Positions 1 to 7,451 of a stretch of 13,716 nucleotides of DNA are shown one piece after another; the first letter of the stretch is position 1; each line of letters opens with the position of its first letter. This DNA is from an uncultured Desulfobacterales bacterium. GTDB taxonomy: Bacteria > Desulfobacterota > Desulfobacteria > Desulfobacterales > G020354645. Both the position numbers and the translations under genes were made by a program. The DNA is taken from NCBI GenBank assembly GCA_947259865.1, contig CAMYNZ010000054.1, forward strand, positions 1 to 13,716. Reading direction: 5' to 3'. Under the pieces are notes generated by a model. It made no database searches, was not told where the DNA came from, and saw only the letters and a program-made list of their open reading frames with translations.

Positions 1-63
1 CATTTATTTGAAGTTTGGACTGTTACTGGTGTGACAGCCCTATAAAATTAAAGGAGGATTCTT

Positions 64-1035
64 ATGAAGAACAAACATGTTGCGATTTTTAGTATTTGTT
101 TACTGGTGATGATCACCTTAACATTTTCGGGAACCGCGTTTGCCAAAAAAAGAGTCATTTTCGGCGGGGGTCCGGCCGGGGGAACCTTCCAGGTGGTTGC
201 CAACGGTATCCAGGTGTACAAACCGGTAAAAGCCGTCAAAGAATTTAGCGTAAAGGCCCAAACATCAGCGGGTTCTGTTGAAAACCTCAGAAAAACGGAC
301 GCCGGCAGACAGCAGATGAGTGTGGTCTATTCGGGACACGTGTGGCTGGGCAGCAACGGCCAGATGAAAAACGACACCAAAAAATATAAAAATGTGTTGG
401 CCGTTTCCTGGTTGTACGGTGCGCCGGCTCAATTGGTGGTCCGTCAGGGTTCGGGAATAAAAAGCGTCAAAGATCTGGCGGGCAAAAAGGTCGGTGTCGG
501 CAACGCCGGTTCCGGCGCTTTTGCCAATTGCGAGCTGTTTTTCAGCCACATGGGTGTCTGGGATAAGATCGAGCGCAATGCCATGGGTTACAATGATGCC
601 GCCGCCGCTTTCGGCAACCGGCAACTGGACGCCTTCTGGCTGTTTACGGCATTTCCCAGCGGCGCTGTGATTATGGCGGCCCAGACCAATAAAATCGATT
701 TGCTCGATCTCAATGCCGACGCCGAAGCTTCGGGATTTTACAAAAAGTATCCTTATTTTGGAAAACTGGCGGTTCCGGCCAACACTTACCGGGGCGTCGG
801 TTATGATGCACCCGCATTCCAGGACAGCGCCCTTTGGGTGGCCAACGCCAAAGTCCCGGCGGATACGGTTTACAAGCTTCTTTCCCTGATTTACACCGAT
901 GAGGGGCTTCAACACATGTATGGACAAAAGAAGACCTTTAAAAATATGCGTTTGAACACAGGTGCCACCAACATCGTGACACCGTTCCATCCCGGGGCTG
1001 AAAAGTTCTGGAAAGAAAAAGGGATGTTAAAATAA
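64..1035 (+). CDS. TAXI-family TRAP transporter substrate-binding protein
   Basis: Periplasmic solute receptor of a TRAP transporter, TAXI subfamily; it captures a substrate and hands it to the permease encoded next. The 323-residue protein starts with a classical signal peptide: basic MKNKH, a hydrophobic core to about residue 24, and an AFA cleavage site near residues 25-27. The mature protein opens with a GGGPAGGTFQ stretch, typical of TAXI receptors, followed by an SAGSVENL segment. A second-lobe hinge region reads KSVKDLAGKKVGVGNAGSGA, the usual periplasmic-binding-protein type II pattern. The ATG has a strong Shine-Dalgarno, AAGGAGG at 51-57, 6 bases upstream. Length is normal for the family. 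The ligand cannot be read from sequence; characterised TAXI systems often take dicarboxylates or amino acids. A stem-loop downstream separates it from the permease gene. Confidence 0.93.
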   Translation: MKNKHVAIFSICLLVMITLTFSGTAFAKKRVIFGGGPAGGTFQVVANGIQVYKPVKAVKEFSVKAQTSAGSVENLRKTDAGRQQMSVVYSGHVWLGSNGQMKNDTKKYKNVLAVSWLYGAPAQLVVRQGSGIKSVKDLAGKKVGVGNAGSGAFANCELFFSHMGVWDKIERNAMGYNDAAAAFGNRQLDAFWLFTAFPSGAVIMAAQTNKIDLLDLNADAEASGFYKKYPYFGKLAVPANTYRGVGYDAPAFQDSALWVANAKVPADTVYKLLSLIYTDEGLQHMYGQKKTFKNMRLNTGATNIVTPFHPGAEKFWKEKGMLK

Positions 1036-1086
1036 AAGCGTTGCCCGATTTTATGAAATGCGGTTTTGACGCTTAATATGGCAAGC

Positions 1087-1127
1087 GAGATAGGGGGGTG
1101 GTCATGATTGACCACATCCCCTGTCTC
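1087..1127 (+). promoter_or_regulatory. Intercistronic stem-loop between receptor and permease genes
   Basis: The left arm at 1087-1104 (gagataggggggtggtca) pairs with the right arm at 1109-1127, leaving a 4-base loop and one bulge. This is a long GC-rich hairpin inside the 170-base gap between two genes of one transporter. No T-run follows the right arm (cacctcctcc comes next), so it does not look like a simple intrinsic terminator. By analogy with other binding-protein transporter operons, it may protect the upstream receptor mRNA from 3' decay or partly attenuate, giving more receptor than permease. The structure is seen; the role is inferred. Confidence 0.6.
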
Positions 1128-1205
1128 ACCTCCTCCATTATCGGGTCCGGAAGATTGCATTCACCTTTCCTAGCTATTAAATTCTAACGACAGGCAGGTA
1201 AAAAA

Positions 1206-2942
1206 GTGTATGACAAATTAAACAAAATAGAAAAAATAGTATTTGATGTATTAGCCGTCTTTCTGGTCCTTTTTTACTCCTATTCGGCTGTTCTAAAACC
1301 GGCATCCACCCAGTACCACCGGGGAATATACGTCATCATCACCTATGTCCTCGTATTTCTTTTGTATAAATCAAAGCACATCTTGCTGAGAATTGTTGAC
1401 TATGTGCTGATATTGCTTTCCATCTTCAGTGTCGGGTACTGGATTCTCAATTTTGAAGCGATCAACTACCGCACCGGTGCAGAGACGCCCTTTGACATGT
1501 TCGTGGCGATGATCGGTGTTCTCATCGGAATCGAGCTGGCAAGGCGGGTGGTCGGCACTGTATTTGTTATCCTTGGGGCGGTACTGCTGCTATACGCGGT
1601 CTATGGTGAGTATGCACCTGAACTATTTTCACATGCAGGCGACACATTTCCGGGCGTGTGCACCAGCATTTTTTACAAAAGCGACGGCGTGTTCGGCATT
1701 ATGGCCAATGTTCTGGCGACCTATGTGATCTTGTTTGTCCTTTTCGGGGCCTTTTTGGAAAAATCGGGGGCCCAGAGATTTTTCATCGATTATCCATTAG
1801 CTGCCGTGGGTCACAAAATCGGCGGACCCGCTAAAGTCTCTGTGATTGCCAGCGGTCTTTTCGGCTCCATTTCAGGAAGCGCCATTGCCAACACGGTTTC
1901 CACCGGTGCCTTCACCATCCCCATGATGAAAAAGGCCGGCTTCCGGCCGCATATTGCCGGCGGTATCGAGCCGGCGGCATCCATTTCAGGAATGTTCATG
2001 CCCCCCATCATGGGGGCCGGGGGCTTTATCATGGCCGAGCTCACCGGGGTTCCCTATTCCAAGATCATGCTGGTGGCTATATTCCCTGCCCTGATGTATG
2101 TCTTCAGTGTATATAACATGGTGCACTGGGAGGCCAAGATCCATAATATCCGGGGCGAAAAGAGCGAACACAGTGCCATGCACATCCTGAAAGGCCAGTG
2201 GTACTATATTATGCCCCTTGTTGTGATCACGGTCTTCATGCTGGCGGGCTTTTCGCCGGGCTATTCAGCGATTTTGGGTATAGCCACCTGCTTGGCTGTC
2301 AGCTGGGTCAAAAAGGATACGCGGATTACTCCTAAAGGATTCGTGGAAGCCTCCCGGGCCGGGGCTGAAAACAGCCTCAAGATCGGGGCCGTCGTAGGGG
2401 TCATCGGCATTATCATCGGTGTGCTGACCTACAGCGGACTGGTGCTCACCTTTGCCGATATCGTCATCGAACTTGCAGGCGGGTCGCTGGTTTTGACTAT
2501 TCTGCTGATTGCTTTAGCATCACTGGTGCTGGGGATGGGGGTTCCGGTGACGGCCGCCTACCTCATTACCGCGGTTGTGGCCGTGCCGGCATTGATCCAT
2601 CTCGGGGTGAACGAAATCGCAGCTCACATGATCGTATACTGGCTGTCCCAGGATTCCAACATTACGCCGCCCGTATGCATCGCCGCCTTTGCAGGCGCTA
2701 CCATTGCCAAGGCCAACATGTGGAAAACTGCATTCGCCTCGTTTAAATTCGCAAAATTTCTGTATATGTCACCATTTTTGTTCGGCTATGTGCCCGGATA
2801 CAGCTTGCAAGGCGGTACCATGGCCGTCATAAAGGCCTTTGTCCTGATTATTATAGGAACCTATCTCTACTCCTATCTCATGAGTTTTCATTGGGGTTAT
2901 TACCTGAATCGAAAATACATCAAAAAGGTGGAAGCAGTATGA
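1206..2942 (+). CDS. TRAP transporter fused permease (DctQ-DctM type, TAXI system)
   Basis: Inner-membrane permease that couples import of the receptor-delivered solute to an ion gradient. The 578-residue protein is almost wholly hydrophobic. About four helices (residues ~10-125) form the small-subunit-like part, and the large DctM-like part follows. Family landmarks are a GLFGSISGSA segment (218-227), a PHIAGGIEPAASISGMFMPP run (248-267) leading to IMGAGGF, a GMGVPVTAAY segment near residue 445, and QDSNITPPVCIAAFAGA near residue 480. These match the two re-entrant hairpin regions of TRAP permeases. It is somewhat shorter than many fused TAXI permeases (often over 600). The start is GTG; the ATG four bases on is out of frame, and only a weak ribosome site (aggcagg) precedes it. 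Its stop overlaps the next gene's start. Confidence 0.93.
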   Translation: MYDKLNKIEKIVFDVLAVFLVLFYSYSAVLKPASTQYHRGIYVIITYVLVFLLYKSKHILLRIVDYVLILLSIFSVGYWILNFEAINYRTGAETPFDMFVAMIGVLIGIELARRVVGTVFVILGAVLLLYAVYGEYAPELFSHAGDTFPGVCTSIFYKSDGVFGIMANVLATYVILFVLFGAFLEKSGAQRFFIDYPLAAVGHKIGGPAKVSVIASGLFGSISGSAIANTVSTGAFTIPMMKKAGFRPHIAGGIEPAASISGMFMPPIMGAGGFIMAELTGVPYSKIMLVAIFPALMYVFSVYNMVHWEAKIHNIRGEKSEHSAMHILKGQWYYIMPLVVITVFMLAGFSPGYSAILGIATCLAVSWVKKDTRITPKGFVEASRAGAENSLKIGAVVGVIGIIIGVLTYSGLVLTFADIVIELAGGSLVLTILLIALASLVLGMGVPVTAAYLITAVVAVPALIHLGVNEIAAHMIVYWLSQDSNITPPVCIAAFAGATIAKANMWKTAFASFKFAKFLYMSPFLFGYVPGYSLQGGTMAVIKAFVLIIIGTYLYSYLMSFHWGYYLNRKYIKKVEAV

Positions 2943-3469
2943 TTATTCCAGAAATCAAAAAAATTCTTTATGCCACAGACCTTTCCGATAACGCCCGCTA
3001 TGCATTTGCCTATGCCGTGAGACTTGCCAATCTCTTCGGCGCCGGGCTCACGCTGCTGCACGTTCTACCCGAAGTCCCGGAGTCGTTGGATGCAGCTGTT
3101 GAGGGATACATCAGTTCAGGCAACTGGGAGAAAATTAAGCAGCGTCACCTTGAGGATGCCAAAGAGACACTTACCCGTAAAAGAAGAGATCATGTGGCCA
3201 TCAAAGAAGTTCTGGATCAATTTTGTGAAGACGCAAAGTCAGATAAAAAGGAAAGCCCTTTTGTCACGGACGATATCCTGGTTGTCTGGGGAAATCCGGT
3301 GGAACAAATTCTTTTACAGGCTGACGAAAAAAACTGCGATCTGATTGTTATGGGCACTCACGGCCGCGGATCCCTGGCGGACGCCATGATCGGGAGCACC
3401 GCCCGCCGGGTCGTGCGTCGATCCAAAAAGCCGGTCCTGGTCATACGGCTGCCGGAAGAAAGCGACTGA
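2939..3469 (+). CDS. Universal stress protein UspA family, TRAP-associated
   Basis: Single-domain UspA-like protein of 176 residues, presumably cytoplasmic and ATP-binding. It shows KKILYATDLSDNA at residues 7-19 with the conserved Asp14, and the nucleotide-binding pattern G-2X-G-9X-G-S (Gly139, Gly142, Gly152, Ser153) before the C-terminal strand PVLVIR. I chose the ATG at 2939 over an in-frame ATG at 2891: it forms an ATGA overlap with the permease stop, has a ribosome site (aggtgg) about 8 bases upstream, and the extra upstream residues are not family-like. The overlap implies translational coupling. In Halomonas elongata the Usp protein TeaD is encoded with, and modulates, the TRAP transporter TeaABC; a similar regulatory role is likely here but is inferred. 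Confidence 0.92.
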   Translation: MIIPEIKKILYATDLSDNARYAFAYAVRLANLFGAGLTLLHVLPEVPESLDAAVEGYISSGNWEKIKQRHLEDAKETLTRKRRDHVAIKEVLDQFCEDAKSDKKESPFVTDDILVVWGNPVEQILLQADEKNCDLIVMGTHGRGSLADAMIGSTARRVVRRSKKPVLVIRLPEESD

Positions 3470-3482
3470 CCCCTCATTTGGA

Positions 3483-3642
3483 GACTGTGTCATAATTCAA
3501 AAATATGTTTAGTTTACGATTGTCATGCCGGACTTGATCCGGCATCCAGTAGTGTAACACTTTGATAAAGAAATGGATTCCGGGTCAAGCCCGGAATGAC
3601 AAAAACAGTAATATGTTAATTTTTGCCAATTGCGACACAGCC
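3483..3642. repeat. MITE/REP-like palindromic element
   Basis: A 160-base element with imperfect 15-base terminal inverted repeats: gactgtgtcataatt at 3483-3497, and the complement of ggctgtgtcgcaatt at 3628-3642. Nested inside are two longer arms, 3521-3548 and 3574-3601, that are inverted copies of each other. Each arm is itself a hairpin with an 8-bp stem (atgccgga/tccggcat and attccggg/cccggaat). This palindrome type is scattered through many proteobacterial genomes and gives spurious peptides with the SGLDPES / RIKSGMT signature on translation. No target-site duplication is obvious. It sits between two convergent transcription units and could end transcription from both sides. Confidence 0.75.
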
Positions 3643-3714
3643 TGTTGCCGAAGAGGCAGAGGACCCTGGCTGACGGAATTTCTATGACGGTTTTTTTCAA
3701 AAAATTATGCGGAG

Positions 3715-4839
3715 TTAATCGACAACTACGGTGTACTCTGAAAGGCAGGCATCCGGGGTAACCGTAATTGAGCAAATCGTATAATCTCTTTTCAAGATCG
3801 TGATATTCTGGTTTTTCAAGCCTCTCATTTTGGATATACTGCGGGGGTGGACTCTAATTGTCACGGAATCACCCTTCGATCCCCGACTTTCAAGCAGCTG
3901 TCTGGCCAAATCCAGAAAAATCTCGGAATATACCAGATGGCCAAAGGCAGGGTGATACGGCCCGGCCAGAATTGCCCCACCGCTATCAAGATCTTCGGCG
4001 GCCTGAAGCCCCATCCGAATTACCGCTATATTTTTCTGCTTAAAATACAAAAAGAGTTTTTTTGCCAGGCTGACGCTGGAAGCCAGCGAGGGCGGCGAAT
4101 ATTTTTCTTGCCGGTACATTTGAGCCAGAAAACTGTGCTCGAGCACCACGGTGGGGTAAATTCTAACAAAATCGGGTTGCAACGCTGCAATTTTTTTTGC
4201 GGTAACCAGCGTTTTTTGCGGGCTATCGCCCGGAAGCCCGATCATTATCTGCATTCCGATTTGATAGTTTCGATTTTTTAGTAAATCCATCGCTTTTATG
4301 GTATCAGCGGCCGAATGACCGCGTCTTGCCATCGATAAAACCTGATCATCCATCGACTGTACACCGAGTTCGATGGTTGAAACCGGATACGGGTTGATCA
4401 AATCAAGTCGCGTGAGATCGATGGTATCCGGCCGGGTGGAAAACCGGATACCATCCACTTGACCGGTTTGAACAAACCCGCCGGCCTCGTACAGCAATAA
4501 TTCGATATCGACCGTATTTAACCCCAGAAAATTGCCGCCAAAATATGCAACCTCTGTAAAACTTCTGTGTATCCGTTTGTAAATGAGAAAATCAGCAATT
4601 TGCCTGCGAACAGCGGCCGCAGAAGGAATTTTAGTTTCGGCGCCGGTAAGTACGCGTTGATTGCAAAAGACGCACCGGTGGGGACATCCTGCATGGGGGA
4701 TGAAAATGGGAATGATAAAGGGTCGCAACTCGGATGCTGGATGCAGAATTTTTGATGCCGGACGTTCGTTAACGGAGACCGGAAGGTCTTCTGATGGCGT
4801 TATCCGCTGAATTTTATCCGGTGCGGGCACTGAACTCAT
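3715..4839 (-). CDS. Radical SAM protein, short Elp3-like (COG1243-type)
   Basis: Predicted iron-sulfur radical-SAM enzyme of 374 residues. After a ~40-residue N-terminal extension comes FIIPIFIPHAGCPHRCVFCN, whose CxxxCxxC motif (Cys52, Cys56, Cys59) binds the [4Fe-4S] cluster that cleaves SAM. A YFGGNFLGL segment matches the glycine-rich SAM-contact region, and a TIELGVQSMDDQVL segment is typical of the Elp3/HemN-like barrel. It resembles the N-terminal half of Elp3 but lacks the acetyltransferase domain. Short homologues next to rnc are familiar in Firmicutes, often before smc. The substrate is unknown; RNA modification is only suggested by kinship and by the rnc neighbour. I prefer ATG at 4839 to TTG at 4848: AGTGGA lies 9 bases before the ATG but abuts the TTG. 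rnc ends 38 bases upstream. Confidence 0.85.
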   Translation of the reverse strand: MSSVPAPDKIQRITPSEDLPVSVNERPASKILHPASELRPFIIPIFIPHAGCPHRCVFCNQRVLTGAETKIPSAAAVRRQIADFLIYKRIHRSFTEVAYFGGNFLGLNTVDIELLLYEAGGFVQTGQVDGIRFSTRPDTIDLTRLDLINPYPVSTIELGVQSMDDQVLSMARRGHSAADTIKAMDLLKNRNYQIGMQIMIGLPGDSPQKTLVTAKKIAALQPDFVRIYPTVVLEHSFLAQMYRQEKYSPPSLASSVSLAKKLFLYFKQKNIAVIRMGLQAAEDLDSGGAILAGPYHPAFGHLVYSEIFLDLARQLLESRGSKGDSVTIRVHPRSISKMRGLKNQNITILKRDYTICSITVTPDACLSEYTVVVD

Positions 4840-4877
4840 GTGGGTCAATCCACTAAACGGGTATTGAACAGCCTGTA

Positions 4878-5573
4878 TCAGATGTCATCTTGCAAAATTT
4901 CAAGCGCGTTTTTAGCGGCATCTTGTTCGGCCAACTTTTTGCTTTTACCGACACCTTCGGTTTTGAGCGCTTTGACCTCCAGTTGCACAATAAAGGTCTT
5001 ATCGTGATCCGGTCCACTCTCATTGATGACGTGATACTGGGGCATCACCCGCTGGTGGGCCTGGACATACTCTTGCAATTGGCTTTTGTAATCATAACTT
5101 TCAGCCGGAGAATGCAAGGTTTCAAGCAGGTCGGAAAAATGGGTCGCTATGAATGTGTGTACCGCGTCAAAACCGCCATCCAGATAAACAGCCGCAACCA
5201 CCGCTTCAAATGTATTGGCTAAAATGGAGCTCTTCTCGCGTCCATGGGTCTGCTCCTCCCCCCGGCCGAGCTGTATGTGAGCCCCCAGGCCCAATATGCG
5301 GGCAATTGTCGCCAGTTGAGTTTCATTCACCAGACTGGCCCGCATCCTGGATAACTCCCCTTCTTTCCACTCGGGGAATCGTTCCATCAAAATGTGCCCG
5401 ACCACAAGATTTAAAACCGCATCCCCCAGAAATTCGAAACGCTCGTTATCCGGCAAGTCCATAGCGGTCTGCTCATTAACATAAGAGCTGTGCCGACAGG
5501 CCTCATGGAGAAGGGCCTCAGCTTTGAATTCATACTGAAGTTTTTGAACGAGTATGTGGGTGTCGTCGTTCAT
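4878..5573 (-). CDS. rnc: Ribonuclease III
   Basis: Double-stranded-RNA endonuclease for rRNA, mRNA and small-RNA processing; cytoplasmic and active as a dimer. At 231 residues it is full length. The RNase III signature NERFEFLGDA lies at 43-52, with Glu44, Glu47 and Asp51 corresponding to E. coli E38, E41 and D45. The second metal-site helix is SILANTFEAVVAAVYLDGG (116-134), with catalytic Glu123. The position of E. coli D114 is Asn120 here, a variant I believe also occurs in other bacterial RNase IIIs. A double-stranded RNA-binding domain fills 161-228, ending in the usual KKLAEQDAAKNALEIL helix. The ATG has AGAAGG seven bases upstream. It lies between the PHP gene (49-base gap) and the radical SAM gene, probably co-transcribed. 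Confidence 0.96.
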   Translation of the reverse strand: MNDDTHILVQKLQYEFKAEALLHEACRHSSYVNEQTAMDLPDNERFEFLGDAVLNLVVGHILMERFPEWKEGELSRMRASLVNETQLATIARILGLGAHIQLGRGEEQTHGREKSSILANTFEAVVAAVYLDGGFDAVHTFIATHFSDLLETLHSPAESYDYKSQLQEYVQAHQRVMPQYHVINESGPDHDKTFIVQLEVKALKTEGVGKSKKLAEQDAAKNALEILQDDI

Positions 5574-5622
5574 GTGACAGCCTTCTGTTTATGCGTAAGA
5601 GTTATTGCGATCGGGTTGCAGC

Positions 5623-6504
5623 TTACTTAAACCTGGGATTTGAGATTATCTTTTCATACAGCGAGTACGGAACGAAAAACTGGCCCTTTCCCGTCCCCAT
5701 TTGGATGTCGGGTGTCAGAAAACCATGAAAATCTGTCCCGCCGGTCATCAGCAAATCATGCTTTTTAGCAATTCGGGCATAAAAAGCTGTTTTCCTGGGA
5801 GGGTGTCCCGGATAATAGACCTCGATGCCCTTCAACCCCATGCCCTTTAAAACGATTATCAGTTTCTCCAGGTCGGTGTCACGCTTCAAACCGAGTAAGT
5901 AAGGATGGGCCAGAACAGGTAGGCCGCCGGCTCCATTTATGACGTCCAGGGCTTGCTGGCAATCAATCCGAACCTTTTTCTGATAGGCCGGTTTACCCTG
6001 GGCTAAGTATTTATTAAAGGCTTCATCAATTGAATCAACGAAACCCATTTTTACCATAAATTGGGCAATATGCGGCCGGCCAAGTTGTGCCTGCCCAACG
6101 TCTGCTTTAACATCGCTCAAAGAAAAATTAAATCCCAGGTCATTCAGGCGTCGAATAATCCCGGGATTACGGTTTTTTCTGGCCTTTTGAAGGACCGCCA
6201 GTGTCTTAATTAACTCGACGTCATCAAGTTTGAGGGCATAGCCTAAGATATGGAAGCTGCCAGAGCAGTTTAGGGCGGCAGGGGGAGATGCACTGATTTC
6301 AACACCGGTTAGAAACTTTACGGAAGGGGGTATACCCAGACTCAGCGCTTCTTTTGATCCATCAACCGTATCGTGATCGGTGATGGCAATTGCCCTGAGA
6401 TTTTGTTCCTGGGCCTGTCTAATAATTTCAGACGGTGTAGCGGTTCCGTCTGACGCTGTGGAATGTAAATGAAGGTCTATACCACCGTGCTCATTACAAC
6501 CCAA
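5623..6504 (-). CDS. PHP-domain phosphoesterase (RNase AM/YciV-like)
   Basis: Metal-dependent PHP-family phosphoesterase of 293 residues, the same size as E. coli RNase AM (YciV). Metal-ligand motifs appear in order: DLHLHSTASDG (His12, His14, Asp19), ITDHDTVDG (Asp43, His44), GVEIS (Glu69), His85, LGRPH (His145), LAHPYL (His200) and GGTDFHG (Asp258, His260). The middle part GRPHIAQFMVKMGFVDSIDEAFNKYL resembles the inserted lobe of YciV. That family removes nucleotides from RNA 5' ends and hydrolyses 3',5'-nucleoside bisphosphates; this is inferred for this protein. The only workable start is TTG at 6504, because an in-frame TAG lies four codons upstream and no ATG is close. It overlaps the DksA-like gene by 11 bases. 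AGAGGAGG at 6520-6527 is rather far (15 bases), so translational coupling is likely. Confidence 0.87.
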   Translation of the reverse strand: MGCNEHGGIDLHLHSTASDGTATPSEIIRQAQEQNLRAIAITDHDTVDGSKEALSLGIPPSVKFLTGVEISASPPAALNCSGSFHILGYALKLDDVELIKTLAVLQKARKNRNPGIIRRLNDLGFNFSLSDVKADVGQAQLGRPHIAQFMVKMGFVDSIDEAFNKYLAQGKPAYQKKVRIDCQQALDVINGAGGLPVLAHPYLLGLKRDTDLEKLIIVLKGMGLKGIEVYYPGHPPRKTAFYARIAKKHDLLMTGGTDFHGFLTPDIQMGTGKGQFFVPYSLYEKIISNPRFK

Positions 6505-6856
6505 GGGCTTTCTCTAAAGCCTCCTCTTTGGATTTACATTCAATGCACTGAGAGGTAACCGGTCTGGCTTTTAGTCGTTTAATCGAAATATCTTCGCCGC
6601 AAGTTTCGCATATTCCGAAGGTGTCATTTTCAATGCGCTCAAGGGCTTTTTTTATCTTTTTTATCAGCTTACTCTCCCTGTCCCTGATCCGGAGCATAAA
6701 ATTTCGATCCGCCTCCAGAGCTGCCCGGTCTGTTGGATCCGGACAATTTTCCTTCGGAATGGTCATTCCCGAGACCGTATCATCGGCCTGGTTTAGAAGT
6801 TCTTCCAAGCGACTGGTCAAAAACTGTTTGAAATATTCTATATCTTTCTTTTTCAT
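6494..6856 (-). CDS. dksA: DksA/TraR-family RNA polymerase-binding transcription factor
   Basis: Small RNA polymerase secondary-channel factor that, with ppGpp, adjusts transcription of ribosomal and biosynthetic genes. At 120 residues it is shorter than E. coli DksA (151), the difference being at the N-terminus. A coiled-coil region carries the tip motif DPTDRA with Asp40 and Asp43, matching the functionally essential E. coli D71 and D74. RIRDRESKLIKKIKKALERI forms the second helix. A C4 zinc finger follows: Cys83, Cys86, Cys104 and Cys107 in CETCGEDIS...CIECK. The retained acidic tip argues for a working DksA rather than a zinc-finger-only TraR relative. ATG at 6856 has AAAGGG seven bases upstream. 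It leads the four-gene minus-strand cluster. Confidence 0.9.
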   Translation of the reverse strand: MKKKDIEYFKQFLTSRLEELLNQADDTVSGMTIPKENCPDPTDRAALEADRNFMLRIRDRESKLIKKIKKALERIENDTFGICETCGEDISIKRLKARPVTSQCIECKSKEEALEKALGL

Positions 6857-7199
6857 ATTAAAGCCCTTTATGACAAACTTTAGCGTTATCGAAAAGGGTA
6901 TTGGTTATCATAACTCAAATTTCATGTAAAGTACTAATTGTATTTTTTCATATTTATAATAGCGACAAAATAAAAATAATATAGCGATTCAATAGGATTT
7001 GGAACCTCTAAATTGCAAGAAGCTATTATACTTTAAAATACGAAGATTCTTCAAGTCTTAATAAACTATTTAGCTTTTTTATTGTAGCTATCAAATAAGT
7101 ATAGTATATTTTTAAAGCCGGTCATCGTTGCGATGCCGTTTTCTTATCAATTTTTGCGATCTTTCAGATGCCTGACGATTGGAGGAAAGGAAGTAGGAA
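6857..7199. promoter_or_regulatory. AT-rich divergent intergenic region with promoter candidates
   Basis: A 343-base gap between the divergent DksA-type gene and the small plus-strand gene; row 6961-7020 has 18/60 GC. For the plus strand, TTGTAG (7082-7087) and TATATT (7105-7110) are 17 bases apart and form a reasonable sigma70-like promoter. It would give a leader of about 80 bases containing a small hairpin (catcg-ttg-cgatg, 7123-7135). For the minus strand, a TATGAT -10-like hexamer reads from 6912 to 6907, but no convincing -35 was found. No ORF or RNA gene was recognised. Confidence 0.4.
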
Positions 7200-7445
7200 A
7201 TGCAGGAAAAAAAGCAGACCCTTCACCCAGAGCCTGTTTATAAAAAAATTACTATCAAAACGACTGATGGTGCTACCATCCAGGGAAGGGTCAATCTAAC
7301 CCCAAAGGAGCGTGTCTCTGACCTTTTCACCAAAAGCAAATCCCCATTTATTGTTATTGTCGATTCCTTTTTGAGGGAAGGACAGGGCAAAACACTCATT
7401 GTCAACAAAGAGCACATCGTATGGGTTGAACCGGAAGATGATTAA
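7200..7445 (+). CDS. Small conserved hypothetical protein (possible DUF6812 type)
   Basis: An 81-residue soluble protein with no signal peptide or membrane segment. After a polar N-terminus of about 13 residues it alternates in a way that suggests a small beta-barrel: KKITIKTTDGATIQGRVNL, then FIVIVDSFL, GKTLIVNKEHIVWVEPED. The pattern resembles short proteins I have seen in Desulfobacterota and tentatively link to DUF6812; function is unknown. The KERVSDLF segment in the middle probably forms a helix. ATG at 7200 follows a purine-rich tract (ggaggaaaggaagtaggaa) with several possible ribosome sites. It is downstream of an AT-rich promoter region and converges with the HNH gene, so it is likely monocistronic. 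Confidence 0.72.
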   Translation: MQEKKQTLHPEPVYKKITIKTTDGATIQGRVNLTPKERVSDLFTKSKSPFIVIVDSFLREGQGKTLIVNKEHIVWVEPEDD

Positions 7446-7451
7446 GCGAGA

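Noticed and set aside
1..63. Possible promoter for the TRAP operon (TTGGAC at 15-20, TATAAA at 41-46)
   Set aside because: The spacer would be 20 bases and transcription would begin inside the ribosome site, so the real promoter is more likely outside the window.
265..990. A 241-codon open frame antisense to the TAXI receptor gene
   Set aside because: It lies wholly opposite a gene with a signal peptide, strong ribosome site and clear family motifs; its product has no recognisable domain.
3690..3712. T-rich and A-rich run after the radical SAM gene as an intrinsic terminator
   Set aside because: The pairing is only between T and A runs, with no GC-rich stem; the nearby palindromic element is a better terminator candidate.
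3509..3775. An 88-codon minus-strand frame across the palindromic element
   Set aside because: Its peptide contains the SGLDPES and RIKSGMT signature of the dispersed repeat, and it overlaps the end of the radical SAM gene.
3847..4281. A 144-codon plus-strand frame
   Set aside because: It is opposite the radical SAM gene, whose CxxxCxxC motif and full-length match establish the minus strand as coding.
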